From positions 1,240,001 through 1,304,000 of the forward strand of contig CALOFP010000003.1 of the NCBI GenBank assembly GCA_942492635.1: a stretch of 64,000 nucleotides of DNA, read 5' to 3'. A program made the position numbers and the translations under genes. Positions 27,668-36,473 of this stretch are shown here, one piece after another. The DNA is from CALOFP01 sp942492635 (lineage in GTDB: Bacteria; UBP6; UBA1177; CALOFP01). The first letter of the stretch is position 1, and every line of letters starts with the position of its first letter. The notes beneath the pieces are model-generated. The model searched no databases, had not been told where the DNA came from, and saw nothing but the letters and a program-made list of their open reading frames with translations.

Positions 27668-30600
27668 ATGACTGCAAATCCCAATACATCAGTAACAATT
27701 CGGGCACGTGAACTTGATGATAATGTAATAAAGATATTGCTTCCCTCATACGAAAACATTGCAAAAGATGTTGAAAAATTTCGGGAAACAGCAAAGCTGG
27801 AGAGAGAAAACAGAAATAACTCGGATAACAAGTCAAACAATGGTAAATCCGACTTTGAAAACAAAAACTTCTACAACATAATTTCGATTCTCGGAGAGAG
27901 AGGATCTGGAAAAACATCGGTACTTCTCACGGAAATGAAACGACTCAAAGAGAACAACGAGAATGAAGATAGAGTCTCCAAAGATATTTTTCTCCCAATT
28001 ATTATCCCGGAAAAAATGAGTTCCCAAAACGATGCGCTCGGTTGGATAATCGGTTTTCTAAAAGATGTTGTAGAGAAATTGAAAAAGAAAAATGAATGCA
28101 TCTGCAGCAAGAACAGTGAAGATTCAATTTCAAAGAAATATGAATCTTTATGTAAATCCTACTTTATGAGAAAACCAGAATTCCGTGAAGCAAAACTAAA
28201 AGATTACCCTGGCCTGAAAGAATATGTTGAGGATAGCAACAACATAATTCAATCGGACCTTAAGCTTATGGAAAATTTCAGGAATCTTATTGATGAAATA
28301 ATATCTAAATCCAGATCCAGAAAGGAGGAAGAGCCGGAACCACTACTTTTCATCTTCTTTGACGATGTAGACATTAGCGCCGAAAAATGCCCTGACATCC
28401 TCAAAACAATTATGACATTCCTTACGCACCCGAACATTGTCGTATTTGTATCGGGGGATTACAAAGTTTTTCAAGAAGTTATAACAATTGATTTTCTAAA
28501 AAACGAAAGAATACTAGATAAGGACATTTTCCAAATAGATTTCACATCCAATTGTCACGAATCGTATAATTACAAACTAGATCAATCTGCATTAAGTGCC
28601 AGGCGACTTAGATCAATTGATTATTTAAGGAAAATAATGCCACCCTCTTACAGATATGAAATAGATAAATTTGGTAGTTCTCAGAAAAGGGAAATTTACT
28701 ACAGTGACAAATACAAGATACCTATATTCGAAATGTTTTTAAAAGCACTTAGAGTTAATCCGGCTGATATACCAGACAACTACAAAGCTGACATTGAGAG
28801 ATTTTCAATAAATCCAACTGAATACATGTGTTTTTTTGGCGACAATATACGGTGTTGGGTCAATTTATATACATACCTTTATAAAATGGCAGAGTCATAT
28901 AAAGACAACTCGGAAAAAGCACCAACATTTGATCTCTCACAATTTCTAGAGCTATTAATTAATTCAAATATTTTTATTGCTGATAATAAAAAAATAGTAA
29001 AAAGCCTCATAACAATCAACAATAAATATCTGGATAACAAGAAGCCTTTAATTGAAATAAAAACGAGTATCTTAAAGAAAAACTTCACAATAACAGAGTT
29101 CGACAACAATCCAAAGATCAATGAAATAAGTACTCTTTTAAATATCACAAAATTAGCACTAATGTTTATAAACATTGGAATAACACTGGACAGCCAAAAC
29201 AATTCGTACCATGCCCAGAAAACTAAAACTCTAAACACAGCAGTTGACTACCTAAACAATAATAAAAAAATATTTTTCTCCTTTGATAAAAACCTATTAG
29301 CATATGAACTGGTCTTTATTTCTTTTGCAAATAAATTAACTGCAAATATTTTAATGCAGGATTATAAAAACATATTTAACAACAATACATCTGAAGACTA
29401 CTCAAACAACCTATTTAGCTCTTACTTCCCAGCTTTTATAAGTGCCATAGAAGAACAATATATTTATAAAGATAATATTTTTTCAACAGATGAAGTAATA
29501 AATGTTTTAAGCAATATACACTATTGCGATAGCGAATGGGTCAAAAATATTGTAAATTCCATAATAAAGTACCCTAGATATATCAACAAGGATTTTAGAG
29601 AATTAGATAACCGGTGGTTTATTGCATTGAAAATTATTGATAAAGAGAAATACATAAATGACCTTCTAATTAAAAATAGTCCAAACTTTAATCCCATTAC
29701 ATATTTTTTCAGCAACTACGAAGAAACATCTACCATATTGCGAGAATGTGACCAAACGAAAACTTTTTTGTTGGATCTGCAAAAAAATGGTAATTTATAC
29801 ATAAAAAGACATGAAATTGAAAATCAATTAAAATTCATAGAAAGCAACATCGATAGTACAAATAAAGAAATATTCATTTTAAGAAGAAAAATTAAGAATT
29901 CAAACATTAGACATCAAAATGTCAATGCCACACAGAGCACCCTAGAAAAGTTAAAAAAACTTAAATACACTGCCGAACAATTTTTAGAAAAGAACGGTAA
30001 GCTTTTCAACGACTTTATTAAAAGAAATGAAATTGAACATATAAACTGCCTTTCAAACAACAAATTAATAGAAGAAAACGTACTATTTTCATTTACACCA
30101 GAAATATATTTCAAATCTCAAAAAATAAGCAACCCTGATCTAGATAAGTTTTTTACAGAAAAATATATTGGATATCTGAAAACAACAAAACCACTAAAAA
30201 TTAATGAAATACAAACTGAAACGCCGAAACACACCTATAAAATAATTGAACAGTATTTCACATACCAAGAAGCCAGTTCATTCATAGACACAACTAACCA
30301 GATTGAACTCCTAGAGACGCACCTTAAATCATATGAAGCCTTAAAAGATGCACAGGATTATAAGAAAAAACTTAGACTTCAAGCAGATGACTGTATAAAA
30401 GAGTTAAACTGTTTGAATGAATATGACTTAAAACAGATCAGAAATGATTTGAACATAAGCAATTTTACCTCAGAAAATTTAGATTCTTTTGTAAATAAAA
30501 ACTTGTTCATAAATTCTCTACTCGCTTTAGAAGATATTGCAAAAAATAATCATGAAAAAAATATATTAAATGAAATTAAACAAAAGGCTACCAAAAACAT

Positions 30601-31195
30601 AAGTAATTACCTTGACCTAGTATTTAAGAAAGCTAACTTAGACGATTATTTTAGCAAAGAATTATCAGTAACCATCATTGATAGTAGTAATGTAAAAAAT
30701 GCTCTAAAAAGAACCCTGTTAAAAACAGCAACACCACCTCATATGATAAAAAATGCAATATTTAAATTTAACGGTAATGAATACATTATTCATATACCTG
30801 TTGATAAAATTGGTTTCAAGGAGTTAAATCCAATATGCACAGAAATAAACAATGAATTAATTAACGACACCAATTTATCGAAATACATCGCGAAGCACTT
30901 CATTTATGACATGATAAACTCCCTAATATTTGAGTTAAAAAAACACAATGAAAAAAGTCTTATCCGTAACAACAACCCAATAATATACGACACATACATA
31001 AGCAATGAAATCAAACTAATAAAAACTGCTATAGACACATATATAATAACTTGCTATAGATTAAATGACTTTGATAAGAATCAAAACGACCAAAAAATAG
31101 AGAACATTCAAAATGCATTCATAAATAGAGCCCTTTTTAATACAAATTTTGGATTTAATAATATGTTGACACAGACAATTAAAGCATACAAATAA
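27668..31195 (+). CDS. rdrA: RADAR-type P-loop ATPase RdrA
   Basis: An 1175-residue protein with a STAND/KAP-like P-loop ATPase domain at the N terminus: Walker A GERGSGKT at residues 76-83 and Walker B LFIFFDDVD, acidic residues D232-D235. The rest is a long, mostly helical region with coiled-coil-like stretches around residues 710-760. In RADAR, RdrA is the ring-forming ATPase that works with the deaminase RdrB against phage. The assignment rests on the ATPase and, above all, on the adjacent gene, 5 bp downstream, which is a large divergent adenosine deaminase. The gene is strikingly AT-rich, with Asn, Lys and Ile runs from residue 300 onward, unlike all neighbours, indicating horizontal transfer. 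It appears longer than the RdrA proteins I recall. Confidence 0.82.
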   Translation: MTANPNTSVTIRARELDDNVIKILLPSYENIAKDVEKFRETAKLERENRNNSDNKSNNGKSDFENKNFYNIISILGERGSGKTSVLLTEMKRLKENNENEDRVSKDIFLPIIIPEKMSSQNDALGWIIGFLKDVVEKLKKKNECICSKNSEDSISKKYESLCKSYFMRKPEFREAKLKDYPGLKEYVEDSNNIIQSDLKLMENFRNLIDEIISKSRSRKEEEPEPLLFIFFDDVDISAEKCPDILKTIMTFLTHPNIVVFVSGDYKVFQEVITIDFLKNERILDKDIFQIDFTSNCHESYNYKLDQSALSARRLRSIDYLRKIMPPSYRYEIDKFGSSQKREIYYSDKYKIPIFEMFLKALRVNPADIPDNYKADIERFSINPTEYMCFFGDNIRCWVNLYTYLYKMAESYKDNSEKAPTFDLSQFLELLINSNIFIADNKKIVKSLITINNKYLDNKKPLIEIKTSILKKNFTITEFDNNPKINEISTLLNITKLALMFINIGITLDSQNNSYHAQKTKTLNTAVDYLNNNKKIFFSFDKNLLAYELVFISFANKLTANILMQDYKNIFNNNTSEDYSNNLFSSYFPAFISAIEEQYIYKDNIFSTDEVINVLSNIHYCDSEWVKNIVNSIIKYPRYINKDFRELDNRWFIALKIIDKEKYINDLLIKNSPNFNPITYFFSNYEETSTILRECDQTKTFLLDLQKNGNLYIKRHEIENQLKFIESNIDSTNKEIFILRRKIKNSNIRHQNVNATQSTLEKLKKLKYTAEQFLEKNGKLFNDFIKRNEIEHINCLSNNKLIEENVLFSFTPEIYFKSQKISNPDLDKFFTEKYIGYLKTTKPLKINEIQTETPKHTYKIIEQYFTYQEASSFIDTTNQIELLETHLKSYEALKDAQDYKKKLRLQADDCIKELNCLNEYDLKQIRNDLNISNFTSENLDSFVNKNLFINSLLALEDIAKNNHEKNILNEIKQKATKNISNYLDLVFKKANLDDYFSKELSVTIIDSSNVKNALKRTLLKTATPPHMIKNAIFKFNGNEYIIHIPVDKIGFKELNPICTEINNELINDTNLSKYIAKHFIYDMINSLIFELKKHNEKSLIRNNNPIIYDTYISNEIKLIKTAIDTYIITCYRLNDFDKNQNDQKIENIQNAFINRALFNTNFGFNNMLTQTIKAYK

Positions 31196-31200
31196 ACAAA

Positions 31201-33948
31201 ATGACAAAGTATAACACCAAACTCTTCCTCCGGATTCTCACACTGCCTTACACTTGTGAGGATTTTTGGCAAAAAAACCTCTTTGATCAAGAGGATAAAA
31301 ACTATGCTTTTAATGTGATCGCTGTTCTGAACAGGATTGAACATATTCACTCGATTGATGAGGTTGATCTGTTCATAAAAAAATATTTCAACAAGGGTTT
31401 ATGGAAAAAAGCCGAAGAAGATAATGAAATCTTTGATATTTATCACCTGAAACGCATTGCAAACGCTCTATTGACTCACAGGAACGGCCACATTGCCCTT
31501 AAATATTGGGACGGTGATGAAAACAACTTTTTTGAGCCTTACAGAAGTGTTCAGAAAGTTGAGCTATGGAGTTCCCTGAATCGAATTTTTACTACTGATG
31601 TTTTAGCGGTTCTATATCTGCTCGATAATGGCATGAAGGAAGAAGCATATCTTAAGAGTTATTACAACTCTGTTGAATTGGCCGACCTGCAGCTTTCACA
31701 AATCCTCGAAAAAGGTATTGCTGAAACTCATATGCATCTTGGGGCAGGAAGTAACTTTTTTGTCGACTGGCACTATCTCATGCGCCTTAAAAAGAAAAAA
31801 AAGGATGCTCTGGATGCCGTTGTCTGTGATAATAAAAAAATTGCAAATCATTTGAATGCGGCTTCAGCTGTGCGTGCTTTTTTGCTTGTATTCCTGAAAT
31901 GTCACGAAACGGCAATAGTATCAGCCTCCAATGATTTCTCAGACTTTGCTGAGAAATGTCTTAAACCTTATAGAGAATTTTTGGACAACTTCCAGAATAA
32001 TAAAGCTGATGAAATCGGCAGTGATTTTTCGTCCTACGATGATTTATTCGAGTCGATTAAAAGCGATTTCTCTATAAATCACAACACTGTCGATGTAAAT
32101 GTAGTTGAAAGCGATTTAAAAAACGATGTTGCAGCACTTCTTTTTTCTGAATGTTTCCCCGAAGATTCTGTGTGCTTCACACTTCCAGAAAATCTTTTCC
32201 TCTTTAAGGCTTTCAAATACCTCAAAGAGGTCAAAGATGACTGTTTCTGGGATTATTTCAGGCAGTATTTAATAATTAAGAACATGAAATTCAATTCCAC
32301 AGTACAGATAGGACGCATAAAGGGGCTTAAAAACTTTAAACAATACTATGGAAGAGCTTCTAACCTTAGCAAAGAGGGTAAAAATATCGCATCGGCAATG
32401 AGAAGCGTCACTCAAACACCATATATTGAAAAGTTGGAAGTGAGAGTTTCTGCCGGCAACGGTAAAAACAAGGATGAAAAAAGGAAAAACTTTAAAAACA
32501 CTATTGTTGAAATCCTTAATAATTACCGATCAATTCTACGCGACAAATACTGCTCCAAAATGAGCGAAGACGGATACTTTCACCAATATGATGATTGCTG
32601 TTTCGATATTGGTATCGTAGCACACTTTATAAAAAGTCCCGATCCGAAACACGATGAAAAGTGCTGGTCGAACTACAAGGGATACAAGGAGGATTTTCAT
32701 CTCCACTTTCAGGAAAAGAGAAGTCAATATGAGATGGAGGTGGAAGTTATAAACGAACTCCGCGAATCCTACCCGAAACTTTCAAACTATATTGTCGGTC
32801 TTGATGCAGCCAGCGACGAAAACGATGCGGAACCCTGGGTTTTTGCGCCGGTTTATAAAAAGGCGAGATGCAGGGAGAGTCACAAACCGATTTTGATAGA
32901 TACTATGGAACCTATCCAGAATCTCGGCTTTACTTTTCATGTTGGTGAGGATTTCAGGCACATTGTCACGGGTCTTCGTAGAATTCATGAGGTCATCAAC
33001 GAGATGGGATTTCATGCGGGTGACCGGATTGGTCACGGAATTGCTCTCGGTATAGATATCAATGTGTGGCAGCAGGCAAATCCTGTTGTTATTCTTCCAA
33101 GACGCGAACTGCTTGAGAATCTTCTCTGGATATGGTCCATTTGCATCGATCAGAAAGATAACATCAACTATGATGCGGCATTTCTGGAAAGGCGAATCCT
33201 CAAAATTGCAAAAGATATTTATGGGAAAATGGAGGGAATCACTGTTTTTGAGCTGTGGAGAGCCTACAAAAACAAATTCAAGCCTTTCGGGCGCTGCAGT
33301 AATGATCAAAGTTATGATGGCGAAGAATCGATCCTCAACACCTGCCGGGATATCGACGGAAAATTTCCCGACAGTTTTGAGAGCAAATGTGACAACTCAC
33401 TTTTCTGCAATTTTGTCGACGACAGAGAAAAGTTCGTATGGAATTGCGAAAAACTTACTCTCTCTTTTCACTGTTCCAGATACCTTGAAAAATTGGAGGA
33501 ACCTATTCAGGAACCTATCAGGAAAGATAACCTCGGTCTTTACAAAAAACTGCAGGAGATTGTCGCGGAAAAGGTTGCAAGACGTGGAATTGTTGTGGAG
33601 ACAAACCCGAGTTCAAACAACGAGCTGTCCGATATAACATCTATTTTCGAACATCACATTACAAACCTCAACAACCGTGGGCTTGAGAGCGATCTTAAAA
33701 AATCGGAAGGAATCATGACGACAATAAACAGCGACGATCCTTCGGTTTTTAACACAACTCTCCCCAACGAGTTCGCCTACATTTTCTACGCGCTGATTAA
33801 CAAGGGGTATGGCCGAGAGGATGTTCTCCGCTGGATCGACTGCGTAAGAGAAAAGGGAATGCGCAGCAGTTTTATCAAATCACGGAAAATGCCCCTAGAG
33901 GCAAGAATAAAAGAGATTGAGGAGCTAATCAGAGATTTGAAGGCTTAG
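31201..33948 (+). CDS. rdrB: RADAR-type adenosine deaminase RdrB
   Basis: A 915-residue divergent member of the adenosine deaminase/amidohydrolase superfamily. All expected metal and catalytic positions are visible: HMH at residues 177-179, HVGE with H580 and E583, IGHG with H612, and SDDP with D845-D846. About 400 residues are inserted between the first and second motifs, matching the large RdrB form rather than housekeeping Add. In RADAR, RdrB assembles into a large shell and deaminates adenosine or ATP when RdrA is activated by infection. It starts 5 bp after rdrA without a ribosome binding site, implying coupled translation. Base composition is more like the host genome than rdrA, especially in the 3' half. 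Confidence 0.87.
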   Translation: MTKYNTKLFLRILTLPYTCEDFWQKNLFDQEDKNYAFNVIAVLNRIEHIHSIDEVDLFIKKYFNKGLWKKAEEDNEIFDIYHLKRIANALLTHRNGHIALKYWDGDENNFFEPYRSVQKVELWSSLNRIFTTDVLAVLYLLDNGMKEEAYLKSYYNSVELADLQLSQILEKGIAETHMHLGAGSNFFVDWHYLMRLKKKKKDALDAVVCDNKKIANHLNAASAVRAFLLVFLKCHETAIVSASNDFSDFAEKCLKPYREFLDNFQNNKADEIGSDFSSYDDLFESIKSDFSINHNTVDVNVVESDLKNDVAALLFSECFPEDSVCFTLPENLFLFKAFKYLKEVKDDCFWDYFRQYLIIKNMKFNSTVQIGRIKGLKNFKQYYGRASNLSKEGKNIASAMRSVTQTPYIEKLEVRVSAGNGKNKDEKRKNFKNTIVEILNNYRSILRDKYCSKMSEDGYFHQYDDCCFDIGIVAHFIKSPDPKHDEKCWSNYKGYKEDFHLHFQEKRSQYEMEVEVINELRESYPKLSNYIVGLDAASDENDAEPWVFAPVYKKARCRESHKPILIDTMEPIQNLGFTFHVGEDFRHIVTGLRRIHEVINEMGFHAGDRIGHGIALGIDINVWQQANPVVILPRRELLENLLWIWSICIDQKDNINYDAAFLERRILKIAKDIYGKMEGITVFELWRAYKNKFKPFGRCSNDQSYDGEESILNTCRDIDGKFPDSFESKCDNSLFCNFVDDREKFVWNCEKLTLSFHCSRYLEKLEEPIQEPIRKDNLGLYKKLQEIVAEKVARRGIVVETNPSSNNELSDITSIFEHHITNLNNRGLESDLKKSEGIMTTINSDDPSVFNTTLPNEFAYIFYALINKGYGREDVLRWIDCVREKGMRSSFIKSRKMPLEARIKEIEELIRDLKA

Positions 33949-33960
33949 TTGCAATTTTAT

Positions 33961-34054
33961 AGAGACGTAGCGTGCTACGTCTCTACGGTGCATCGACAAT
34001 TAATTGAGGACTATCATAATTTAACGAAGACGGGGCGAGCCTCGGGCTAGCCCC
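33961..34054. repeat. Two REP-like hairpins sharing a common tail
   Basis: The first is an 11-bp perfect palindrome, AGAGACGTAGC (33961-33971) and GCTACGTCTCT (33974-33984). The second pairs 34032-34041 with 34045-34054 with one mismatch (GGGGCGAGCC against GGGCTAGCCCC). Each is followed by a near-identical tail, CTACG then TGCATCGA. Neither is followed by a T-run. They lie between rdrB and the convergent unknown gene and look like two copies of one dispersed palindromic repeat family. Confidence 0.55.
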
Positions 34055-34095
34055 TACGATTGCATCGAAATCGTTTTCTATTGAATTTGTATTTT

Positions 34096-35307
34096 TTACG
34101 ATTCCTCTTCGCCCAGCATGTTCTGTATCTGGCTTATGAGTTCCCAGGCGAGTTCTATTTCGAGGCCGTTGTCCTTTGCTAGCATTTCAACGTTGAAGGA
34201 CTGGTCGTTTTTGACGTAATCCATCACTTTCTCGACAAATCCGTTGACGTTGAGGAAGGTTTCATCCGATTTCGGCATTTCCGGTTTTTCAAAGAGTTTA
34301 CCGCTGTCATGTGCGAAGGGATTTCTTCCGAGCAGCTCCTCGGCTATGTTCACCATGTTCTCCGTGGCTCTGTACTGCGGTTCCGGATCGAGATCGGCCG
34401 GTGCAAGTTTCTCGATCATTCTCTCAAAACCTCTTTCAGTCATCGACTGGAGTATGAGCTGCTTCTTTTTAGAATCGTAAAAAGCTTCCGCGAAATGGGG
34501 CCACTTGTACCACCTTTTCAGCATCATATGCGTTACGGGGCCCTTCTTTTCTATTTTGAAATCCTTTTCGTAGTGTTCCGGGACGAATACCGGCTTCTTA
34601 TATGTCGAACAGCATCTTACAACAAGGTAGTTGCCTTTTACGGATGCGATGGAGGGTATCTCCGCTCCTTTTGCAAGCATGAAAAATGCTCCGGGATCTC
34701 TCGACATTACACCATCGACTTCTTCGGGATTCACAAGCTCCCTGTCTATCATTTTTGCAAAGTAGATAAAATCATACGGCTGGAATCCCTTGAAGTAGTT
34801 TAGAATTCCGTATGTCTGCCAGCATTCGCCGTTGAAAAGTCTCAAGATGAAAAGAAGCGGAGCTTTTCCCCAGCTGTCGATGAAATCCTGGATTCCGGGT
34901 GAGTAGAGTGTGAATCGCTCTCCGGTTCCGAGATCTTCCATGTCAAAAAATTCCGGTCCTACGCATTTTTCAACCATGCAGAGCGAAAGTTGCGCGGGAG
35001 TTTTCATGATTGTATTCACAACCTCAAGCTCATCTTCGCTGCGAGATTGTATTATAGGGTGACTTTGGTATTTACTGATTAGTCCGTTTTTCTTGAAAAG
35101 TCTGAAAACCATATATTCGGCGGTTAATCCGCCCATCCACTCTTTCGGAAAGTTTCTTGTGTGTTTTCTGAACTTCTGCATTCTCTTTTCAAACTTCGAG
35201 GCAATTTTCTCCTTCTTTTCTACGAAATCAAGCAGAAAATTGTCTACAAGTTCGGAAACAATCTTAGAATTTCTATCGCAATGGGCTTTCAGTAAATCCA
35301 GTTTCAT
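34096..35307 (-). CDS. Hypothetical protein of unknown function
   Basis: A 403-residue soluble protein that I do not recognise. It has no signal peptide, membrane segment or Cys cluster. The N-terminal 60 residues are strongly charged and helical; a conserved-looking segment GGLTAEYMVFRLF follows; the C-terminal 80 residues are helical (FVEKVMDYVKNDQSFNVEMLA). Base composition resembles the host genes, not rdrA. A GGGGGGA ribosome binding site precedes the ATG. It is convergent with the RADAR operon, so there is no operon link, although proximity leaves open an accessory role. Confidence 0.75.
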   Translation of the reverse strand: MKLDLLKAHCDRNSKIVSELVDNFLLDFVEKKEKIASKFEKRMQKFRKHTRNFPKEWMGGLTAEYMVFRLFKKNGLISKYQSHPIIQSRSEDELEVVNTIMKTPAQLSLCMVEKCVGPEFFDMEDLGTGERFTLYSPGIQDFIDSWGKAPLLFILRLFNGECWQTYGILNYFKGFQPYDFIYFAKMIDRELVNPEEVDGVMSRDPGAFFMLAKGAEIPSIASVKGNYLVVRCCSTYKKPVFVPEHYEKDFKIEKKGPVTHMMLKRWYKWPHFAEAFYDSKKKQLILQSMTERGFERMIEKLAPADLDPEPQYRATENMVNIAEELLGRNPFAHDSGKLFEKPEMPKSDETFLNVNGFVEKVMDYVKNDQSFNVEMLAKDNGLEIELAWELISQIQNMLGEEES

Positions 35308-35732
35308 AATCCCCCCAGTTTCAGTTCTTCAGTCAATGGTTAAGAGGGCGTAGTCCCTCTCGAAACAGCCCAAATAATATCTATTTTTTTCGGCATCTCA
35401 ATTTTATATTTTTATCTGTTTGAAATTTTTGAAATTACCCCGTAGAGAAAAGTACACATTCATTAACGTTATATTTGCTTGACTATTGAAAATAGTGAAA
35501 TTGAATTGCATATCCGCTATTACAACCTATAGTGCATTCGACTGTAAGAAAACTTTAAGCCATCTATCAATCGGCATTCCCTCAAATTAATTTCAAATTT
35601 AATAAAAAAAGATATTCACCTTTATGATTTTCCATGAACGAAGAACTATCCGGATCGAACTCATAATCATTCTATTTCCCATAATGATAGATTGATGTTA
35701 TAATCAGTCATTAACAATAACGGGTTACAGAA
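35308..35732. other. Intergenic region with one short palindrome
   Basis: About 425 AT-rich bases between divergent genes. AGAGGG (35343-35348) and CCCTCT (35355-35360) form a short hairpin with a 6-base loop and no T-run. TTGCAT (35506-35511) with TATAGT (35528-35533), 16-bp spacer, and a TATAAT at 35699-35704 are candidate promoter elements for the downstream lipoprotein pair. Nothing else is recognised. Confidence 0.4.
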
Positions 35733-36116
35733 ATGCGAATCCTTTTAAAGTCTGCTGCTGAAAATAATCGATGGAAACTTTTCTTCCGGATTTTGAAATA
35801 TCACGCCCACATCTTAACAGTATGCGTACTCTTTCTCGGCTGCGGGGATTCCATAAGCTACAGAAACTTTCTGGAAAGGAAATACGAAATCGCATGCGGT
35901 CATGCATTCTCCTGTCATGAGGAAACGGCGAAAGAGTATTACGGGACCGAAGAGGAATGTATCGAAAAAGAGGTTGAGGAACACTACTCTTCAAGCAGGT
36001 GCGATCTGGATAAGGATGCTGCTGCGGACTGTTTCCGCTGCATGGAAAAAGAGGGCTGCAGGGGATTCGACAATGTCTACAGTGATTGCGAATGCGAATA
36101 TATTTCATGCTGGTGA
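35733..36116 (+). CDS. Cysteine-rich lipoprotein (tandem copy 1)
   Basis: A predicted lipoprotein of 127 residues with an unusually long N terminus before the lipobox-like FLGC (Cys37). A TTG at 35793 would give a more normal 17-residue signal and is an alternative start, since the ATG has only a weak ribosome binding site. The mature part contains ten further cysteines in an order shared with the next gene: FLERKY, SC, EEC, RC, DCFRC, GC, DCEC, SC. The fold is presumably disulfide-rich, on the cell surface or in the periplasm. No function is known. Confidence 0.7.
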   Translation: MRILLKSAAENNRWKLFFRILKYHAHILTVCVLFLGCGDSISYRNFLERKYEIACGHAFSCHEETAKEYYGTEEECIEKEVEEHYSSSRCDLDKDAAADCFRCMEKEGCRGFDNVYSDCECEYISCW

Positions 36117-36125
36117 GGAGGAATT

Positions 36126-36473
36126 TTGAAAAACAGATGTCATAAGATCATTTATCCTCTTCTTTTGGTCCCGATTCTTTTTACATCCTGTCCGGACGAA
36201 GAGATTTACATAAGTGAAAAATCTTTTCTTGAAAAAAAGTATTCGATCATCTGTGAAATTTATTTTTCCTGTTTTCCTTCGGCTGCCGAAGGAGAATTTG
36301 AAACCGAAAGCGAATGTACTGAAATTCTTGCGGAAGAAAACATTAGGGATTGTGATGATATTGAAAAGGATGGTGCTGAAAAATGTCTCGATTGTCTCAG
36401 GAATTCATCTTGTGACGATTACGATTCGGAATTCTGGAATTGCCGCGAAAAGTGTGCAATATTGAACTGCTAG
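36126..36473 (+). CDS. Cysteine-rich lipoprotein (tandem copy 2)
   Basis: A 115-residue predicted lipoprotein paralogous to the gene just upstream. It starts at TTG, supported by a GAGGAGG site six bases upstream. The lipobox-like FTSC places the lipid on Cys22. The motif FLEKKY and ten cysteines align with copy 1 (SC, SEC, DC, KCLDC, SC, NC, KC, NC). The two genes are 9 bp apart and form a unit. Its stop overlaps the stop of the convergent Tc toxin gene by 4 bp. Confidence 0.75.
   Translation: MKNRCHKIIYPLLLVPILFTSCPDEEIYISEKSFLEKKYSIICEIYFSCFPSAAEGEFETESECTEILAEENIRDCDDIEKDGAEKCLDCLRNSSCDDYDSEFWNCREKCAILNC

Noticed and set aside
31201..33948. Housekeeping adenosine deaminase or AMP deaminase
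   Set aside because: It is far larger than Add, has a 400-residue insertion between motifs, and is paired with a large P-loop ATPase, as in RADAR.
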